Positions 13,801 through 33,174 of a stretch of 64,000 nt of DNA are shown here, in pieces (positions within the stretch are counted from its first letter, which is position 1; every line of letters begins with the position of its first letter). A program made the position numbers and the translations under genes. A model generated the notes under the pieces. It did not search any database. It worked only from the letters and a program-made list of their open reading frames with translations, and was not told the origin of the DNA. This DNA comes from Rotaria sp. Silwood1 (lineage: Eukaryota; Rotifera; Eurotatoria; Philodinida; Philodinidae), in assembly GCA_905250075.1 (NCBI GenBank), contig CAJNOP010000112.1:476210-540209 (forward strand). The letters run 5' to 3'.

Positions 13801-14014
13801 AATTAAGAAATGGAACTTTATCTTCAGGAAAACATTTAAAAAATTGTCGAACCTATATTTAGAAAAATTATTAAAATTGAACTATGATAAATTATATATA
13901 TATATATGCACTCACTTGTTCTGCTTTAAGACTTGGTGGACACCAAGCATATTCTTCCAAAGCACACCCAGAATCATCATCACTATTTGATAGACGAGAA
14001 TGTTGTTGAAGCAT
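10850..14014 (-). CDS. prickle: Prickle-like planar cell polarity protein (PET + 3 LIM)
   Basis: Five minus-strand exons join in frame: 13916-14014, 13778-13852, 13550-13726, 12785-12988 and 10850-12265, giving 656 aa. The start is the ATG at 14014. Exon 1 carries [17 protein letters not shown], and exons 2-3 carry the PET domain ([17 protein letters not shown], then [15 protein letters not shown]). Exon 4 is LIM1 ([27 protein letters not shown]). Exon 5 holds LIM2 and LIM3 ([23 protein letters not shown]) and a long Ser/Asn-rich tail. The protein ends in CIIS, a CaaX prenylation box as known in prickle proteins. Prickle is a cytoplasmic core planar-polarity factor that works with Van Gogh and Dishevelled at membranes. 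All phases agree, and it appears intact. Confidence 0.93.
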
Positions 14015-16975
14015 TTTTGTATTTATCAAGATCAATTAAATATCAATACAAATTCTAGAAAGAACACAACAGCGTAATTCATCATGTCTGTGTATGTCTC
14101 GTTCATATACGATTGAAAAAGAAGAAGAAGAAAAGAAAAGGAGGAAAAGAGATTTATCTCTCTCATCTTTCATAAGACATGAGAACAAAACGAACGATTA
14201 TGTATGGACTACTAAATCATCAAGATAACATGTTGAACTTTTTTTTTTTTTTTTTCGAGAAAAAAAAAAAGATGAAATAACAATTGTCATATAAAATAGG
14301 TGTTCGTCTAAGGTCAGAGATATACAAAGAGAAAATTTATTCTCTGACATATCAACGTCAAATTTCAAGAACAATTTGATGGTCATATTCTTTATTTATT
14401 TAACGTCAATATAAGAAAAAAGAAATGACAACAGATGTTAAGAAATTTTAAATAATTGGATAATTGACAGGCTCTACACATTGAATGCAATTAGACAAAA
14501 ATTGTTTAAATAGTTTTATCATAAATGCATTGTTGAAAATGTAAATATAAACAAACAGCTTTTCTCTTCTTTTGTCTTTCACCTATCTCTTATAACTTGT
14601 TTAAAGTTATGATGCAATCATGCGAAGATGAGCAGATGATCTCTCTAAGGTATTTTCATTAGTTGACAAGTTCTTGATGAATAAAATAAATATACAATAG
14701 AAAAAAGAAACCTGAAAATAAATACATGATGAAAGATGCGTTAGTTTTTCTTACACTATGTACTTACTATGAAAAATGTTATTAGTGATGATCAAAGATT
14801 TTTCTCTTACTAGTTAGAAGCAATGAATGAATGAATGTACAGTATGCTGATTGGGAAACGAGCAAAAACAAGAAATGAGTAGCGGCAGTACAGAAAAAAA
14901 AGCACCTAATCAACAATAATCATACGGCATAGAAAACGCATATAAAAATATGCTTGCATGTATGTTCAGCTAGAAATCATACATAATGCAAACGGTTCAT
15001 CATAGTTTTGCTTTTATTTTTAATCATTATTGATTAGAAAATTCGAAATCTATTCCTATTTCTTTTTCTTTTTTCTTGATATTTTCTTTACCTTTATATG
15101 CTGTTGTCATGCTGTGAATATTGATTTTTGATTCCGTTTTCTTTGTCTTTTGTTTTAATAGAAATACATGTGTCGTTCTTTTTCCGGATTCGTTCGTATG
15201 CAACTGTGAATATATGGATAGGAAACGAACTGGACGAACAAAAACGAACAAAGACACAATGTTGCTCGTTCAGCGACACCCGATTCGATCGTGTTGGTGG
15301 GGAAGAAAAATATATACGATGGTTCGCCTGCTATAGCTACTATATAAACAAAACGATGCTGGTTTGTTCGTTCGTTCGTTTGTTTCTTTCTATTCTTTTG
15401 CACCGTGTTCGCGTCGTGGTGGCGAATATTCAAAATTTGCGCCTTCGCTCATCAAATGTGTATGGCGAAACAGAAAGAGAGAGAAAATGTACGAGAGCAT
15501 AAGTAAAAGAAACGAAAAGAAGCGAACAAGAGAAAGATTGTTCAACGAGTTATTGCTTGTGCAAACAGCTGTCGAAAGGCGTAGCGCCATGCTTTGATGT
15601 TTCTCCCACTCGACATTCGAGCGTGAACATTTTTTTTCATCTCCACCCCTTCTGGTCATCAGATCTATTAAATGAATGAAGAAGTGTGACATATCGAAAC
15701 AAAAACGCAAAACGGACACTTATTCGAGAAAAAAGAAAAGCATTTGACTCTTTATAGGTTGAAAGAGTATGTCTTGTTTTTCTTTACTCAAGTATAGTAT
15801 ACTAGATCAAGAGGTCGGTTACGTGTCAATCTACATGTAGACATGTGTCAACAAGAACCTATTCTTGTATTTACATCTAAAAAAAAAAGTGTGAACTGGT
15901 ATATAGAATGATTCTGATATGTATTGAATTCTTTTACCTTTTGGAAGAATTTATGATATGAAAAGAACAAGAAATATAGATAGATGTTCTTGAATATAAT
16001 ACTTTATGTTTGTCTTTAAAAAACAAAAAAAACTTGATATCTAACTAGAAAAACAAAGAAGTTGAAGTATTTGTAATAAGAAATTCGATTGTGATCATAC
16101 AATTAGCATTAACAAAACTAGTTAGTTGTTCTTCTTCATTGCTAATCATTTACATAAGCTTTCATGCATTTCAATGACTCGAAGCTAGATGCTTATCAAA
16201 AATATTCATTGATTGTATTCATCACCTTGATATTTGCTATTCATGTAAAATATACATAAAAGAGAAAATGCCTTTAAGAAGCCATATACAATCATCACAA
16301 TCAGAGAGGCAAATATGGAACATTCACCGCTCTTACATTCAATCGAACATTAAATGCAATATTCTATAAAAAAAGAAGAAAGCTAGGAGCAACATTTGAG
16401 TTCATTGGAAACGTTTTTTTTTTTTTTATAATTCAAATGTAAAATAATCTGCAAGTTTCATTCAGTAATAAAACAGCGTTATAAGAATAAGATTTACATG
16501 TAGGCACATTGAATTGCAAAACTGTTCATTTTTTTTTAGAAAGATTTTCTTTTGTCAGTTGACTTCATCAAGAAAAAAAGTATCAATTAAATTTCTGATT
16601 GGTAAAAAAAAATACTATTAGAGCTATAATCATGACACCATCGAGTGGATATTTTCGGTACATCAAAGTAGCCATTTTTCACTCATGTTGACTTGATCAA
16701 ACTTGAGTCGATCATCATTGTATTTTATTCAATATATGATTCTCTATCTTTTAGTATAATTTGTAAAAGAAGTTTGACTGATTCGTTGAGATGAAAACAT
16801 ACGCAAATTTTAGAGAACATATTTTTTTAGATGTGTCTCATATGAATATGATAGGGGCATAAAGTCGCTATTGACTAATTTTTGAATGAAAGGATATTCA
16901 ATGCTAAAAATTTGGCTTTGCAGACGTCAGACATCGATGCATTAAATGTACAAAAAAAAATAAAATTTTCCTTTA
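14015..16975. other. Region upstream of prickle; promoter/5' UTR expected, no gene
   Basis: About 3 kb without a supported gene. At 15030-15720 several overlapping open frames occur on both strands together with raised GC. None has a recognisable motif, and because prickle is transcribed leftward from 14014 this patch is a reasonable place for its promoter or a non-coding first exon. A 15-T then A-rich run at 14239-14270 is a simple repeat. Confidence 0.4.
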
Positions 16976-17665
16976 TTAACTGTCTCGTATATTAGCATGA
17001 TACTCGATGGCGTCATAATTTCTCTGTTTGTATTGTGAATTAATATCATATAGTGTCTGGTAAAGTATGCATGACTTCTGAGTTGTTTCAACAGCAAATA
17101 ATTGTGTTTTCATATGCCAGACCTTCATTGGTCCACATCCATTGGATACTTGATCAAAATCAAGCTCGAAACTGTCAATACTGGATCTGAGATTTTAGGA
17201 AAGGAAAGCGATCATAGTCGTAAAATCTGTTTTGAAGTCCATTAGAGATCGTATAAGTTCGTGTCTGAACGTTTTCTACTGACAAAAAAAAACGAAAAAT
17301 ATTTCGAAAAGAAGGGGCAGTTACCAGCAGTGAAGAGTTCTTCGAGTGTGGATCTGAGACCAAGCCGATGGTCTCCATCCTGGTGTTCTCCTCTGAATCC
17401 ATCACTGAGATACTTGATGAATTTGGATTTGTGCGTCTTTCTTTCAAATCAAATATGACGAGATTCTCTACTTGTATTATTTGGTAACTATCATCTTTCA
17501 TGATAATGTAAAAAGAATGAAACAACAACCAGAAGACATATTCGATTTCCAGACTATCAATAGGGTGTGGAGGCAAGAATCGAAAGCACTTGTAATGTTT
17601 GAGAGAATTTCTATAATGAATATATGATTAATGCCTGTTATATTTCTTTAATATGAAATAAATTT
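16976..17665 (-). CDS. Uncertain small multi-exon gene, not recognised
   Basis: Two minus-strand stretches look coding. The first runs from about 17665 (after an AG acceptor-like site) to a GTAACT donor-like site near 17327. It includes the ATG at 17576 and a Ser/Asn-rich part with SISVMDSEENTRMETIGL. The second, 16976-17186, follows a CTCAG acceptor and reads SSIDSFELDFDQVSNGCGP, then KVWHMKTQLFAVETTQK, to a TAA stop. I could not find donor and acceptor phases that join them without a stop, so the gene is either broken or my exon limits are wrong. It ends tail-to-head with PFKFB. No family is recognised. Confidence 0.3.
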
Positions 17666-17979
17666 TATATAACTTCAACGACAAAAAATGAATTTTATTT
17701 TATTTCAATATATAATACATAATATCTAAATATACGACACAATTGTGCTATATTTCATTTTTCTTTTTCAAACAAAACAAAAGCAAGTCACAAAAACATT
17801 TCTGACAAACGAACCGGAAGAAAAAACAAACCGTTGATAATAGAAATAGCACAATGATAATTAATATTATAAAGTGGCAAAAAAAAAAAAGAACAATCAC
17901 AATCACAATCATTTCCCGTTATTTTTTCGATTTAATATTTTTTTTTTCTTTTTTGTATATAAAAAAGAATGTTTTTTTT

Positions 17980-23992
<6,013 letters not shown>

Positions 23993-26381
23993 AGCTCACT
24001 TTTTTCAACGTATAAAAAACACACTTTGCAAACGTTCTATTTTTATTATATGAAAAGAAAAAGGTATCGCCAGATGAGATTGTCTCACTATTTAGTGATA
24101 ATGTGGCAATAGTGGCGATCGGAAAAAGAAAAACAAGTGCCGTTTTTTCTTCTTTCGTTCTTGTTTTTTTTCTCCTCGAACAAAGTGTAGCGTAAAAAAA
24201 ATTGACATTTTCATTTTTATCGTACGTGTCATGTACTAAAAGACTGCAGAATTTATTTTGAAATGAAATAAAACAGTGAGGGATCATGAATGTTTTATTT
24301 TTTGCCAAATATAGCCCTTACGATTGGGCATACAATTTTATGTTTGTCTTTTTTCCTTTTCCTAGGAAGAGTGAAGATTTAGTAAATAAACTGCTAAAAT
24401 TCTATTGTTCGTATACTAAAATCAATGCGTTCTATGCTTTCTTTTTTTTCTCATCTCTATAGTAACTGTAGTATGAAGTTTTAAAGAAGTGTCTAAACTA
24501 TAAACTCAACAGAATGAAACAATGAAAATATATATGTCTCCAACAATAGTCGTCATTTGGTTTTATTCACTGAATGAGTAAATATCATGATAGAAAAAGA
24601 AATACATGTGATACGCACAAGTGCACATGAATAACAACGTCATTAATTTGTATATTAATATTTCTTCTCTGTTTGTCAATTTTAGACACACGAAGATAAG
24701 AAAAATACAACAAATCATTCATTTGAAATACGACTTTGTATTTCAGTTATGGAAGATATTTGGTTAGCAATCGCACGATAAGCAAGAAAATATTACCTAC
24801 CCATTTATTGTATTTAGCTGTCTCAAAACACAACATGTATGAGCATAAATAGTGACAAAATTTTGGAGTATAAGACAAGAGATTAATAAAATATAGCCTT
24901 AATACATATGTAAATATAAAAATATTGGAAATAGCAGCGATCAAAAATCATTTATATAATTACCTTTTGAAGGTATGGGTACATTCTCAAAGGTTGCTGG
25001 TCGATTGACAAGCGATGATGATGATGATATGAGACCGCCATTTCTAAATCAAATACAAATCAAGTTTTTATTAATGTTCTTGAAGTTTCTTAAAATATTT
25101 TTCAAATGCCAGAGAGAGTTTCTTGGAATTCGATGAAAAGAAATATAGTTATCGGTTCTGTTTTCATTATTCATATCAAGAACTTACTAACGGATTTACC
25201 TTTGATTAGATAAGCTATAGAAAAAAAAATCAATTTCTATCATGACTCTGACGAAAGTCTACAAGATATAATCAATGACAACAAGCTATAGATTTCATTT
25301 TGATTTCATCAGATTTTAAATATCAGTTAAGCATAATTTAAAAATAGGGATAAACTTTATAAGTACATTGTTTCACTTCTGCAATAATCGAAAGTATTTG
25401 TCGATCATAATCTATTGAGATTATTACTATTGGAAAAGGCGATTAAAACATAAATAGATGTTTGGATATTTACTACATTCTTTATCATCAATCATAACTA
25501 CTTTTCTAAAGTCTATTGGATAAACTTTGTAATCGAATACGAAACTTTTTCATTCTCAAAAATATTTCGGTAACATGTCCTAAGAAATTCATCTGTGAAT
25601 AAGTCTTTATTTTCTAAATCATTTAAAAACATGCATTCAAAAACCAAAATAAAATTTGCGCATATGTCAGTATTTATTTCAAATAGATTTGTACAAAATT
25701 AAAATAATACAATTCAATATCTTAATTCAGTCTAATGCGAAATGACTGAGTAAGTCACAGTCTCTACAATATCCATGCATATGAGACAATATTCTGCTGA
25801 TAACACACGACAAAACAGCAAATATCAATATAACATGCTGAATGAAAAAAAAAAGCCATAGCCATTATCACCTGGCAAAGGTTACCAAGCACAAATCTCG
25901 TGATATTAGAATGAAAAACATAATCATACACTTACAGCATCATTTTAATAACTTGCTGGTTTTCTTTTTGTATTTTGTTTGCTTAAAATAATAATCTGAA
26001 TTGAAGAGAGTTAATCGATCGTATTAAAATATTGTTCGTTTTCTTTTTTTTTTTTTGTCAAAAAGTTTGTTAAAAATAAAAAAAAAAAGAAACGTATACA
26101 AGTCGTAAGAGTATTTATTCTTTTTTTTTTTCGTGACGATTGACATGTATATAATTTATTTACATACGTTGGTGGTGTGGAAAGAAAAAGACAGAAAATA
26201 AATTCATATATATATGTATAATAAGACGCATTGAAAGAAAAAGCTACCGTACAATGAGAGAAGCAAAGATCACACTAGTAATATTGTTTTTTTGTTTTTA
26301 ATTATTTTGTGCTTACGAATTTACGTTGGCACTGTTCTTGAATATATGTGTTTGTTAAGAAGAAAGAAAAAGAAAACATTC
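23993..26381. other. Spacer between YOD1 and PFKFB
   Basis: It contains the presumed PFKFB promoter and 5' UTR next to 23992, and the YOD1 3' UTR near 26381. Apart from one candidate exon at 24964-25043, no coding signal was seen. A patch of low-complexity T-rich runs lies at 26040-26130. Confidence 0.4.
24964..25043 (-). other. Candidate orphan exon, possibly alternative PFKFB 5' exon
   Basis: On the minus strand an AG acceptor-like site is followed by 80 open bases and a GTAATT donor. In one frame it reads NGGLISSSSSSLVNRPATFE and on to VPIPSK, a low-complexity N-terminal style. It lies about 1 kb upstream of the PFKFB start, on the same strand, and far from other genes. It could belong to an alternative N-terminus of PFKFB, where isoforms commonly differ. 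No transcript evidence can be seen from sequence alone. Confidence 0.25.
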
Positions 26382-28773
26382 TCAAAGTTTTACATGCATT
26401 AAATGTGATTCACTACTAGTTCCAGATGGATTCTTTTTATACGATGTTGAATGTTCAATATCATCTGATGTTGATGAATTAAATTGTTCAACAAGATCTT
26501 TTGCTAATGCAAGAATTGCTTCATCATTACGATGAAATTTTGTTTGAATTAATTCCTTTTGTTGTACAACATCGTATGTCACCAAATATACTAAAAAGAT
26601 AAATAGAGAAAATAAATATTTTCATGATATATGACATTTTTAAATTGTTTTCTTTTTTTTTTTGCTTATGAAGTAAAAATTAATTCGATCAGATTTTAAT
26701 GTAGTTGTATAAGACTGTTAGTTTTTCATTGCCCTATCAAGAGGAAATATATATAAATGTGTACGTGTACTCAAAGCGATCGTTTGTAATTCCGACTTAA
26801 TAGTAATATCGAAACCATCGGGACTAGAAAGCGGAAAAAAAACAAAGCAACAACAGAAATAAAGTTTAATCTATGCTAAATCGATTGTGACTATATTTAT
26901 TGAACTAAATTTCGATCATGAAAAAAAATATTCAAGAAGTATTTTTATAAAATACGATGATTAATTGTTGTTGAATGATGAAGGAGAAAAATTCGATCTT
27001 GTCTGTTTCATAGACTTAAGATAAAATTTTTTTAGTCGAAATCTTAAGATTTATACGGTTTTAACCAGTCGACTACATTCGTTAGTTAAATCATATGAAT
27101 AGTTTTATTTGACCTTGAAGTCTTCAATAATTTAATTAAGCAACAAAAAAAAATACGAACTAAATTAATCGTGAACTTAAGATTGATAAGAATAGAAAAT
27201 AAGTATGAGATAATAGAGATGGGATTGGTTCGGCTGTATTTGAAATCGAAACGATCGAGTTTTTAAAAAGTTCAAATCGATCTCGGTTCGATCTGAAAAC
27301 GATCATGTCTCTATGATATAAATACAACAAGATACATCTGTTCTATCTCAGCGTATTATAAAAGAAAAACCTTACGGATTAGAATATCGACCTATCATTT
27401 ACTTATTCTCTCGTCATCTGACATATTAGCTTTTATTTAATATAGAAAGTCATAAATCGATCAACATTCTCTCTAAATCTTTGTGGCGTAACCAGAAAAA
27501 AGTCGTAGGAGAAACAAGAATGCCTTGATTTACGATATAAGGTATTGCCTAATGACAGATTCAATAGCTCGATATCTTCCCTACAACTAATACTAGCTGC
27601 ACTTCTAAACAGAAGATGAGTCTGAGATAGAGTTCTTACGCTCCATTGCTTGAACTCTCTATGCAAATCATGGCTGTGTAGTCAAGAATTTTCCGAAGGT
27701 GGTATACATCAACAGAAAAATAATTATTCGTTTAGAGAAGTTTTTCTTTTATTTATACCCTCTTCGAGGTGTTTCTTTAGTCAAGGAAGATTCATAGACA
27801 CTCTCGTCCCTGACATACACTAACTAATCACACGAGCGAGTATATATCATAACGTAATCAACATGCTATCGAACGAATAATCAGAAACTAGCAGACGCTA
27901 CTGACTTGTCCAAGGACATTTCATGGCTGTTGATGTCAAGGTTTGGATACAGTACCTTGTTGACGTGTGTCAAACAATCTAAACACTTAACTATGACAGT
28001 AAGTTGTAGGCGAGAAGAACTTAAACTCTTGCCTGTGTCTATAATAGGGCGAAGACCTTCTGATAATACTCCTACAAGAAGCTAAAGCTTCCTTCTAAAC
28101 AACACTTATTCATTTTATTGAAGAAGCTCTAGTTTCAAACCAATACTTATGTTACTATTAAATCTTTTCTTTTAAAACAAAAGAAAAAAACAAACTATGT
28201 TTTGTATTATGATTCATACGATAATATTTAAATTTCCAATCAAATTTGAAAATAGTCTTTTCATCTTACCAGGATCATAATGTAAATTATCATACAAAAG
28301 AAAAACTCGATAAGGAAAATGTCGATCTTCACCAAAATAATCAATACGTCCTCCACATTCGGTATTAATAACACATATTTCAGTTTCATATTCTTGTGTT
28401 AATATAGCTAATTCAATTCCACCACCCCATGAATCATCTTAAAAATTTAATATAAATATAGATTAATACAAAAAACAAAAGAAATCATCTTCTTTTTTGT
28501 TTTTGTTCCTTACCTCTTCGAATCCATTTTGAATATTCCAAATTTGTTCGTCCTAACATAGCTTCGGAATAAGTTATTTGATCTGATTCTATTTTTGATG
28601 CAACTAAATTACGTAAATATTTATTTGATGCTAAATCTAATTTTCCTGAATGTAAAACAAAATAAATCGATGAAAAAAGACAACTATTATCAGCTGGCAC
28701 AGAAAATCTTATAAGTTGTCCAATAAGAGATTTTTTTGTTGATAAATTATTTGTTGTTTTTGCTTGAATTAAA

Positions 28774-28804
<31 letters not shown>

Positions 28805-29216
28805 CTTCTGGATTAAGTGATGATGATGCGGTTGAATGAAAACAATCTGAATTATTTAATGAACTTGCGGTATGATCATCATTAGTTGATACATCATCAT
28901 TATCTTCTTGTTGACAAAGTATTAATTCAGTTAAATCAATATAAAGTTCTTCATTACTTGATAAACCATATTTATCAAATGTTATTGATGCATCATAATG
29001 TGTATTATTATAATTATTATTTATCGGATAAAGTAATGAATAACCATTAGATCCATTTCGATAAATTGATATATGTAATAATTGATCAACTGTTAAATGT
29101 AAATCATGTGCAATTTGTTTTAATAAATCAATAATACGATATCGAGCAGCAATTTGCATACGATGATATTTATTTGGTTTAAGACGAATAAGAATTCGTA
29201 ATAAAGGACCAGCCAT
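26382..29216 (-). CDS. YOD1: Ubiquitin thioesterase OTU1 (YOD1-like), lacking zinc finger
   Basis: This deubiquitinase works with p97/VCP in ER-associated degradation. Three minus-strand exons (28514-29216, 28270-28437, 26382-26590) give 359 aa from the ATG at 29216. Residues 1-100 are a UBX-like N-terminus (LLRILIRLKP...). A Ser/Asp-rich linker follows, then the OTU domain with VPADNSCLF, where Asp176 and Cys179 match the catalytic Asp/Cys. AMLGRTNLEYSKWIRR and DDSWGGGIELAILTQEYETE follow, then LHYDP, with the catalytic His at about 287. Human YOD1 ends in a C2H2 zinc finger. Here the protein ends in a polar tail (LMHVKL-TGA) with no such finger. Intron 2 is 1.7 kb, while intron 1 is short. 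The OTU core looks active. Confidence 0.9.
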
Positions 29217-32200
29217 TTTTTCTTTTTAATTAAAGTTAATATTCAATTAAATAAATCTAAAATAAGATACGTGATGCTATGTCTTGTGATGCACGCGCTT
29301 ATTTATATTAAAAGACGACGTTTGTTGTTTATTATTTGATCGTTCGATATATAGATTTTTATTAGTCATTAATAACCAATTAAATTTTATTTATTAACCA
29401 CTGAAATGTTAAGTTAATTTATATCTTATTCATATCTTTCTTAAACATTTTAGTTTATTAATTTTTTAAATTATATTTTATAAACGACTACTTTGCTTCT
29501 TATACTATCCCGTATGAAGAAGATGTCACTAAAACCAAGAAAAAATATATATCTTCTTTTGATTTAAAGATCCAAACTAGTGATGGCGCCACACATGGGC
29601 TTAGAAGTTTTATAGAACAAAAAAGGATTATCTTTCATTAATAGATTTTGTCGAATAGCTGACAAAATATTTAGTCCTAGTTTTACGCTTAGTAATACAT
29701 TTACTAGCGAAAAATTTTATATCATATTGTAGTATTGTCAATACTCTAGGGACATCTTGCTCGATCTGCATGACGTCTAATATTCTTCCTCGTAAAGATT
29801 TATTAGTTTTCTTTTCTGTTAATTTTGCACACTTATATATTCGACAACTTTGTTGTTTATGAAAAAAAAGTATTCATTTTACGATCGAGATTGTAACAAC
29901 AATTAATTTTTGCATACACTTTTAGAACACACGATCTGTTAGAATATGACATTTGACGTTAGTCTTATACGACTATAAAAGATATTATTCCCAATGAAAA
30001 AATTGTTGATCTCGGTTCCGATCGTGGCGAAATCAGAACCATATCTAGTTTCGAAAGAGAAAGATAGCATTTCAGAGATTTTTCATAATTATAAAAGAGC
30101 ATTCAAAAAATCCGTTTAAATATCACAAAATTTCAACAAACAAATTGTGACCGTTTTTTGGTATCATACAAAGGCTATTGAAATACTTGTAATCGGAATC
30201 AAAAACAATTATTTTCTTCGAATATATATCATTTCCAGAAACATTAGTAATAATTATAAGCGCTATAAAAAAACAAGGGCTTCAAAAATAACTTGCGAAA
30301 ATATGGTTCTCAAAGATGAACATAACCAAGAATTTTCTTTGAAAAATCAATTCTTGAAAGACGTTCAAGTAATCGTGAATAGTATTAGGTATTTGATTTA
30401 ATTTTAATATTAATTATGAACGTGTAATAGTTAAATTTTGGATTTATCATAAAAATAATAAAATTTTCTTTTGTTAAGTTATCTATTATGATGTTTTTAA
30501 TAAAGTTGTCAGCTTCATTGCATAGAAATACATATGATTTATTCAGTCTACAAACAAGAAGCATTCTTGATGAATTTGAAAATTCGAAAAGATTTCCACT
30601 ACGCTTCGACTTTTGAAAATTTAGGACACTTTGGTGTAAAATTTTTGCAGTGCCAATAGAATAGACATGAATACTTTTGATTTTAATTGTACAAATTTTT
30701 AAAAAAAAGTAAATCTCTTCAATTCAAAATTTTATTGCTGGATACAGACTTTTCAATTCGTTTTTTAAATTACCAGTTTCGCAGTTTAACAAATATCATC
30801 ATCGTAAGATATGTAATAGTTGACTTGAAATTTTCTGATAATATTCAAATATAAACACAAAGTAGTGTTTAAATCAAGACTATATGCAGTTTACAGATTC
30901 AAATGAGCTATGAATCACTTGAAAAGGGTTTGTGTTCTTATTTTATTGTTGCGAAAGTATTACAATTTTACCATATTTTTTTAATGATTGCTGTAGTTTC
31001 TCTCACAAACTTCGATTTTCGAATTTTGACTGGACAGTTTGCAGAGAGACTGATTTTAATGAGAATAGTTTATAATGAAATTTTCTGGTCTTTTGATTAG
31101 TTCCTTTTCTGAAATAAGAAAATTCGATTTCCTGATGTATTATATGAGCGATATATAAAAGATACACTATCATAATAATTATATTGTAGGGTAGAAACAA
31201 CGACAAGGTCTGAAGCATTCATAAAAGTCTATTGTTATTAAGGCCTATTTCTATGCAAAGTGTGAAGTCGTAATTCGAAAGTCAATTTTTCTAATTCTAT
31301 AGAGAGAGAGAGAGGACGATTTCTTTTTAAAAAATACTATAAAATTGCAGTGTCTTCGCAGTAAACCTATTTTTAGTTATATACATATATCAGTCATTTC
31401 AGCCAAAACGGGACATATTCACTTTTTATTTGATGTTGTTTCTGAAATTTTTAGAAAGACCGAAATTTAAAAACCTTCATCTTAACAACTAATTGTCTAG
31501 AAACTCCTAAGAAAGAGTTGTACCATTTGGAATCGATTTTGAACTTCTCATATGGCTATAAAAGCATTTTTTCGTACTACCTTATGTTGCGAACGAAAAT
31601 TCAATTGATTTTTTTTAAAATTATTTAGGCATAATCAGAAAAGTTTTGTATAAAGAATTCGTAGCCTCAAGAGTGGTCTACAAAATGTAATCGCTAAGTT
31701 TTTACTAATAACTACTCTGAACAAAGGTTTTTAGTACTAACTTTTTTAGAGTATTTCCAGTAAGGTAAGATACACGTAATATAAAAGTTAGTTCCAGAAA
31801 AGTTCATTATTTTAAGACACCTACGTCAGTGTTGCAACCAGTAAGGATTCCTTCACAGCTGGCATAGACAATCTTTTTTTCACGTATCCAACCATTTTTA
31901 CTGATATCAATGGCTATTTCTATCACGTCAGTTCGATATCCAGTTGTATTATCGAAACAAAATGGAATCACTGATCATCATTGTGATTTATTATAGTGTT
32001 ATCTTCATTACGTATTATGTATATTATATCTTTCACAGAAATTAAAGAAACAAAGAAATGAATCTTTTGTGAGATGCAGAGTATATCTGCATTCGATTCA
32101 GAATTAGTAGTTTTATGAAAATTTGTGTTCATCAATTGGTGTCAAAAAAGAGAAAACTTGTAAAAATAAATAGTGAAGGAAAGGCTTTCAGTGCAATTCC

Positions 32201-33174
32201 TACGAAATTAAGATTTTAAACGCGATAGAACTATTATTACTATTGTTGGTAGTCCAAGGGAAAAAAGTGAAAACGCCGTACTTCAGCATTTTCAAAGATA
32301 TATCAAAGCTATCCTCTACCGATTGTTGGTTATTTCAAGATATCACAGGCATATTAGTTTGAGTTCATTTTGTATTAGCCTATCTGACACTGCAGGCATT
32401 ACATAAAATGAACTCAGACTAAAATGATTCCCTACATATGTTGATACTAGACTTGACATACTTAAGAACTTACAAACGACAGTTTTAACATATTTTTTGA
32501 AGTATAGTCAGATACGATGTTTTCACTTTTTTCCTCTTTTGGAGAAATCTCATCGTCTATATGACAGATCATGTCGGAAAATCCGCTAGACATATCAAAA
32601 TCTCTGTCAAAGTATGTCAGTAGATTAAAACAAGATCCACATGTCGGTTACAATCTTTGAAGCAAGTTAGAGAAAATAGAATCAATATTGGCAATGTATT
32701 TCAAAAAAGCACGATAATAAAGAAACAGAAGTCTTACATAATTTCTGTAATGAATCAGAGATAGATATGAATAATCTAAGTGTTGACTTGACTTTTTTAT
32801 AGGATAAGAAAAGACAAAAATGAGTCATAGTTATCTGACCAGTTATAATCCTGACACATGTTTTAATTTTTTAAAATTACATTGCTAACAAATGATTTTA
32901 CCAATATATCACAACAAGTCTGATAAATACTTTGATATTATTTTCGTAGCATGAAAAAATTCGAGAAGATAACGCATCCAAAATAATACAAGATATAGCA
33001 AAAACACAAAGATAGATGTTATTATTTCTTATTTCTTTACAATGTGCATAAGCAATCATCATACATGTGAAAACAGTGAAAATAATACTTATACGCACAA
33101 ACAAAAACAAAAAAAAAAGAAGAAACGAAAGGCTTTTTTTATAAAAAAATATAAACTTATACATCGATTCTTGT
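29217..33174. other. 4-kb spacer between Pellino and YOD1
   Basis: The YOD1 promoter should lie next to 29216 and the Pellino 3' UTR next to 33175. Between them I see no coding frame with recognisable content. Short frames at 30147-30401, 30903-31100 and 31003-31218 have no motif. One small inverted-repeat element is present at 32253-32542. Confidence 0.4.
32253..32542. repeat. Small inverted-repeat element (MITE-like)
   Basis: The left end has TCCAAGGGAAAAAAGTGAAA(AC). The right end, read as its complement, has TCCAAAAGAGGAAAAAAGTG(AAAAC), so a 16-bp core is identical. A second inverted pair, TTTGAGTTCATTTT and AAAATGAACTCAGA, lies inside. The end starts CAAGGG like the hAT element at 18.6 kb, but no clear target duplication is visible. 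A non-autonomous DNA element is likely. Confidence 0.6.

Noticed and set aside
15027-15719. Overlapping long frames on both strands
   Set aside because: They overlap in opposite directions, lack any motif and lie in a GC-raised patch upstream of prickle; a promoter/UTR is more likely than coding sequence.
27433-27666. 77-residue minus frame in the YOD1 intron
   Set aside because: No motif, and it lies within an intron of a well-supported gene.
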